A program made the position numbers and the translations under genes. Positions 60,077 to 64,000 of a DNA stretch of 64,000 bases are shown piece after piece (the first letter of the stretch is position 1; every line of letters begins with the position of its first letter). The stretch is from Topomyia yanbarensis (taxonomy: Eukaryota; Arthropoda; Insecta; Diptera; Culicidae). The notes under the pieces were generated by a model that saw only the letters and a program-made list of their open reading frames with translations, had not been told where the DNA came from and ran no database searches. Where the stretch lies: positions 164,620,080 through 164,684,079 of the forward strand of contig NC_080670.1 of the NCBI RefSeq assembly GCF_030247195.1. Direction: 5' to 3'.

Positions 60077-60765
60077 TTATGCGATTCTATTATGCGGGGA
60101 GCCCTTTTTTCGTGGCAGGGAACTATTTATCTGCTCGGCTAGTGTATCTTGTGGGTCGATTCTTGTTGCCGTAAATGTCATCATCGTCTCTTCATGTTCA
60201 CGATCAGATGTTCCTCCTTTTCTATAACCCTTACGGGTCTCGAGCGTAAAGCCGTTGCCACTGGTATTAGCTTTCTCGCCGATGGTCCTAGCCGTTGATT
60301 CTAAAGCATCGTTTGTTGCTTTCACAGTTCTTATTATGGCCTGAACAGCAGCCACAAATTGGCAGCCGTCTGTGGTTCTGGTGATGGTATTGAAGGGCGT
60401 GTTTCGGATTGGTTGTCGAAGATATTTAATTGGTTGTGATGCATTCTCCTCAGCATCTTCCGCACAAGGTGTTCCATGGTGTGCCGTCTGGTTGCAGTAC
60501 CTGCACGTAGGAGTCTGCCCTTCGAGGGTGCATAGCATGGTTTGTTTAATGTTAGCTCCGTTATATTTGAATTGTATAGTCAAGTGAGAGGGAATAAGTA
60601 TTTATGCCCGTATCCTCACCACAAGAACACCGTTAGGAGTACCCGGGAATAAGTTTCTGCAAGTAACAGATGTGACAGATTCCACTTCTTCGAATTGCGA
60701 CATATGATTTTTAATTGATTCACGGGGAGTACGCGATGACAAATCATGTAGCCTTACATCTGTAT
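60077..60765 (-). pseudogene. Gag-like ORF1 with one CCHC knuckle, one stop
   Basis: One minus-strand frame runs from about 60765 to the stop at 60077, broken only by a TAA after VVRIRA (about 60610). The N-terminal part reads DVRLHDLSSRTPRESIK and SQFEEVESVTSVT, then FPGTPNGV. A zinc knuckle CRYCNQTAHHGTPC (CX2CX4HX4C) lies at residues 27-40 of the 168-codon part. The C-terminal part is polar and ends KKGSPHNRIA. It would bind retroelement RNA. This is an ORF1 from a mosquito LINE rather than an LTR gag (inference, no protease or capsid motif). No reverse transcriptase follows. A fragment lies at 52915. Confidence 0.7.
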
Positions 60766-60825
60766 AGTCCTTTTCTATATACAGTGGAATCTACATTTCA
60801 ACACCGTCACTTGATACTGAAGATA

Positions 60826-61245
60826 CACAGCAAAAAATGTCTTGTAACTTTACGTCTTGCAAGGTGCACGTAAAAGGAGCGTCCCCAATTCACATAAATT
60901 TACATTCAAATTCATGTAAAAATGTGAGTTGTGCGCTTTTCCCTAGTTCATTCAGTCTGAGTTTTACATAAAAGAAATCACAATATTGTATTTCACATAT
61001 AAAAGCATATAAAATTATATGATTGCCCATTTCGTCTGTAGATAGACTTTCGTGCACATTTTGAAAGCAGCAAACTAAATATTCTCACGTTGAACTGCAC
61101 GGGCGACAGCAAGTAAACAAACCGAATATCTTATGCACAATCCTAGAGAGGGCATAAAATGTTGTTTTTGTTAGCCATCGCAACAACCAAACTATGGTAG
61201 ATGCGGTGTGAGAATATTTTCGTGTGACAAAATTATTTTGCTGTG
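60826..61245. mobile_element. Probable TIR element, CACAGCAAAA ends
   Basis: CACAGCAAAAAATG at the left and TTATTTTGCTGTG at the right are inverted. Left flank TA, right flank AG, so a duplication is not confirmed. The interior has ATAAATTTACATTCAAATTC, like the element at 5501. Confidence 0.55.
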
Positions 61246-61469
61246 AGTCTATTTGGGGGTAAAATACGCAATATCAGAGAGAAAAATATGTCGCTACGTT
61301 GTTTACGTCTAATGTAATTTCATTTTTCTATGTGTGTAAGTAACATCCTTAACCCTAAGCTTTATGTTCACCTTCAGAAAAGGTTCCAGCTCATAGAAAC
61401 TTGGTCGTGTAGAACAAAATCTCAAGTCAACAACCGCGGTGTTGGATCGAAGCAGCGCTTTTTCATCAA
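61246..61469. other. Unassigned
   Basis: No feature recognised. The opposing 60- and 63-codon frames here are shadows of each other. Confidence 0.35.
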
Positions 61470-62790
61470 ATTCACTCATGATGGCAAGAACAAACACCAT
61501 TATTCAATATGAATGAATCAAAGCAAAAATATCCATATTTCCCGATAATTTTAAATATTCCGCCAATGAAAAAAGTTCGCAGTGGATATTTCCCTTGTTC
61601 GCCGCGAGAGTACCCGGTCAGCGTGGCAAGCAGAAAGTTAGCAAAAGTTGAGCAAAGTGAAATTGATGCTGGCAGAGCTTCTGCGAGCATTTTGCGCGAT
61701 TTGTGCGAGAATTCTGGCAACGAATTAGCTCAAATGCAACAACCGTTTCTGACAGAAGCGGTTAAACCAACCGATGCTGCTCACTTTTATCCAGAATTCA
61801 GCCAGAAATGTACGGCCAAGATCTCTGCACGCTTCCTGCCACATCTTTGTCAGATGTTTTACTCGATTCGTGCTAAATTCTACCAGGTAGGAATTGCCAG
61901 GATTTTTACACAGTTTATGTCCGAGTTATGCCAGGGTTTTGCTCGGTTCCTGTCGAAACTTGCCAGAAAACGCGAGCGAAACTGAGTTTGCCCTAGCTCA
62001 ACTAACCTGACAGGATACGCGCAGAAATCTAACAGGGCTGCCAAACCAAGACTTACAGAAATCTAGCAGAGCTGTCTCTGCCAGAAAATTTGCTCACTGG
62101 GTAAACGCGCGACAATGGACCGAATCGATGCGGAGTGGTGAATTCAAATGTCATCGCTGTTCACGGTGATTGTTGTTCCGTCGAATACCAGATTGCATTC
62201 TGACAAGCTGTAATCTCGGACAGTTGAACGTGAAGTCGTTTTTCGCGTCTTCAACTGTTTACGACGGCATCCACCGTGAACAATGAAAGGTATTCAACAA
62301 ATGTTCACGTCCATTTCCACCGAGAGGCCACATAGTGCTTTATATTTCAAGGCAAAATAGGTGAAGTGTAAACTGGACGGTGAATAGAATCGATAGGAAG
62401 TGGTGAATATAATTGTCAGATCCGTTCATGGTTCATTCGTCTCCTGAAGCCATATTTAAACTCTCCGTAAATGTGTACGTGAACATGTGTTGAATTCCTT
62501 ACATTGTTCACGGAGAACAATGTCGTGAACAGTTGCAGCTATTTCACGTTCAACTTGCAGTTACAGTTTGTCAGAATGCAATCTGGTATTCGGAAGCGAA
62601 CGTTCCCTCGAACAGTAAACAGCGATGACATTTATATTCACCACACCGTCCATCGTCGCGTTTACACTCCCGGCGAACAAGTGAAATATCCGAACATATT
62701 TCACTGTGGAATATTTAAAATGATCGGGGAATATGAATATTATTACATCGATTCAACTATATCTAATAATTGTGCATGGATTCGCTATGT
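61470..62790. mobile_element. Foldback element interrupted by the 61613 insertion
   Basis: The left arm (61470-61610 plus 62104-62340) pairs with the right arm (62450-62790). Matching words include CAATCTGGTATTCG and its complement, CGATAATTTTAAATATTCC against its complement at 62712-62730, TTGTTCGCCG, and GTAAACGCG. The loop is about 62345-62450. The plus-strand frame at 62504-62848 and the minus frame at 61720-61472 give similar peptides only because the arms are inverted copies. Superfamily unknown. Confidence 0.8.
61613..62101 (+). mobile_element. CCCGGTCAGC element, copy B
   Basis: A 489-bp element, sister of 30457-30943, with ends CCCGGTCAGC and GCTCACTGGG and TA on both sides (61611-61612, 62102-62103). 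The uninterrupted opposite arm of the surrounding foldback reads GTGTAAACGCG where this arm has GAGTA, the element, then TAAACGCG. That fixes both ends and shows a TA target. An open frame extends 61509-61985 across the element edge with no known domain. Confidence 0.93.
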
Positions 62791-63756
62791 ATTTAATAAA
62801 GTATCGTTTAGTTCCATTTTCATCATTTTTTATGCGCTAATAAGTTAGACATTGAAAACACAATTTGACGCGCATCAAGTTCACGTTCATTTTTTGTAAA
62901 TGGGCCTTAAAATGTACACAGTAAACTCACTTCACCGTGAAATATATTAAAACTTCGGAGAATATGAATAACATTATTTTGAAAAGGATTTCTTTTAGAT
63001 TTTTTGTAATAAATGGATGGGTTTTTTTTAGTTTTGTCACATTATATTCTGCAAAAAGAGCGATACATATTTGAATAAACATTCGTGTACAAGTTGAGTT
63101 CACGTTCACTGAGAGCTAAAATAGACTTGACAGTTCATCATGGAATAGTTCGCCGCTGCTGTTGTTCACGAGCCACGACATCGATAATCGATTATCCTCC
63201 GTAAACACAGAGACGAATTCATCACTTTACGTGAATTTCCTTTTCACGGAAAGTCCAGTTTAGATTTAGGTTATAACTGATTCGCTCTGAAATTTCTATC
63301 CATTTTTCAGATCCATGAATTTTGTTTTTCTTAGTCGTCAATTTTACCTGACAATCTATAAAAAGAGGTATTGGCTTCTAGTCAGTTAATTTTTCGATAG
63401 CCGGATGGTTCATTTTTGACTGTAGATAGATTCAATCTATAAAAAAATAAACTCCGGCTGCACTCAAGCACCAGCTTTCGGTGATTCTTTGAAAAACAAT
63501 TGATTTTTTTCCAAATTGACTGGATCTCAGTTGCATTTGGGCGTAACCATTTTTACGCGAATTATTTAACGAGCATTTCTTTCTAAAGCAGTAAAAAGTC
63601 TGATTCGAAAGCGGACAGAAAACGTTTCGCTATTCTGGAACCCAGTGCTATTCCAGTTGGGTTCAATTGAACGCAATGATTCTAACGTGAATCTAAATTG
63701 AAATATTTTGATGCGTTTCCGAAATGTTTCTGCCGATTCCTACTGAAATACAACTA
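62791..63756 (+). other. sim intron 2 continued; nothing recognised
   Basis: AT-rich. Several GTTCACGTT/TTCACGG words resemble the foldback interior and may be decayed repeat. No PAS-domain exon. Confidence 0.4.
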
Positions 63757-64000
63757 CAGTCGTCGTTCGCTGGTTGGGCCACAGACTCTGTCCAACTAAC
63801 GAATTTGATTCGCTAGTCGGACCAACTGATATACGTCGAAAACTCCCCAAAGAAGACGCTAGTAGTGTAAATGCATCAGTTAACATATCTAACTGTTGTC
63901 AGTTTGATTGTCAAAGTGAATTTCACATGAGATTTTGACATTAAAATAATTTTTAGTTGAACAATGGTCCAACTAGCGGAGGTCCAACTAAAATGCGGTC
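63757..64000 (+). mobile_element. CAGTCGTCGTTCGC element, cut by the window end
   Basis: Starts after TA (63755-63756) with CAGTCGTCGTTCGCTGGTTG and matches 27966-28524 throughout. It lacks the palindromic insertion: GATTCGCTAGTCGGACC is continuous where the other copy is interrupted. The right terminus lies beyond 64000. Confidence 0.88.

Overview
The window looks like a repeat-rich dipteran genome, most likely a mosquito and probably a culicine (inference). It is AT-rich and has no bacterial-style gene packing. It carries one unmistakable host exon, the basic helix-loop-helix exon of the midline transcription factor single-minded (sim), surrounded by dense small DNA transposons, foldback elements, tRNA-derived SINEs and LINE fragments.

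Layout. 1-7.7 kb: SINEs and MITEs, including two hAT-type elements with clear 8-bp target duplications. 7.8-13 kb: a nearly full-length non-LTR retrotransposon on the minus strand, with an open endonuclease/reverse-transcriptase ORF2 and a PHD-finger ORF1 that carries a one-base frameshift. 13-18 kb: TIR elements, a chimeric MITE/SINE junction, and a common repeat with a TG-rich microsatellite and a nested TA-flanked element. 18-26 kb: mostly unrecognised sequence with a few MITEs. 27.3-29.2 kb: a nest of six elements whose order can be read from target duplications. 30-46 kb: mostly unrecognised, with foldbacks, a paired element and candidate leader exons. 46.7-64 kb: the sim locus on the plus strand.

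sim. A proposed first coding exon at 48053-48101 joins in frame to the bHLH exon at 55830-56024 across a 7.7 kb intron that is largely transposon sequence. The gene continues beyond the window: no PAS-domain exon lies in the remaining 8 kb. The 0.9 kb upstream of the proposed start has four ACGTG cores, a Su(H)-type site, a Dorsal-like site and two E-boxes, a combination that fits known sim regulation but is not proven.

Non-autonomous elements. At least four target-duplication classes can be seen: 8 bp (hAT-type), 7 bp (an unusual class with a CACAGA terminus, four examples), 3 bp TAA, and TA (Tc1/mariner-like). Several elements are long palindromes. In two places a related uninterrupted copy acts as the empty site and fixes the ends of an insertion. 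I saw no CRISPR array, no canonical tRNA or rRNA gene, and no complete host gene.
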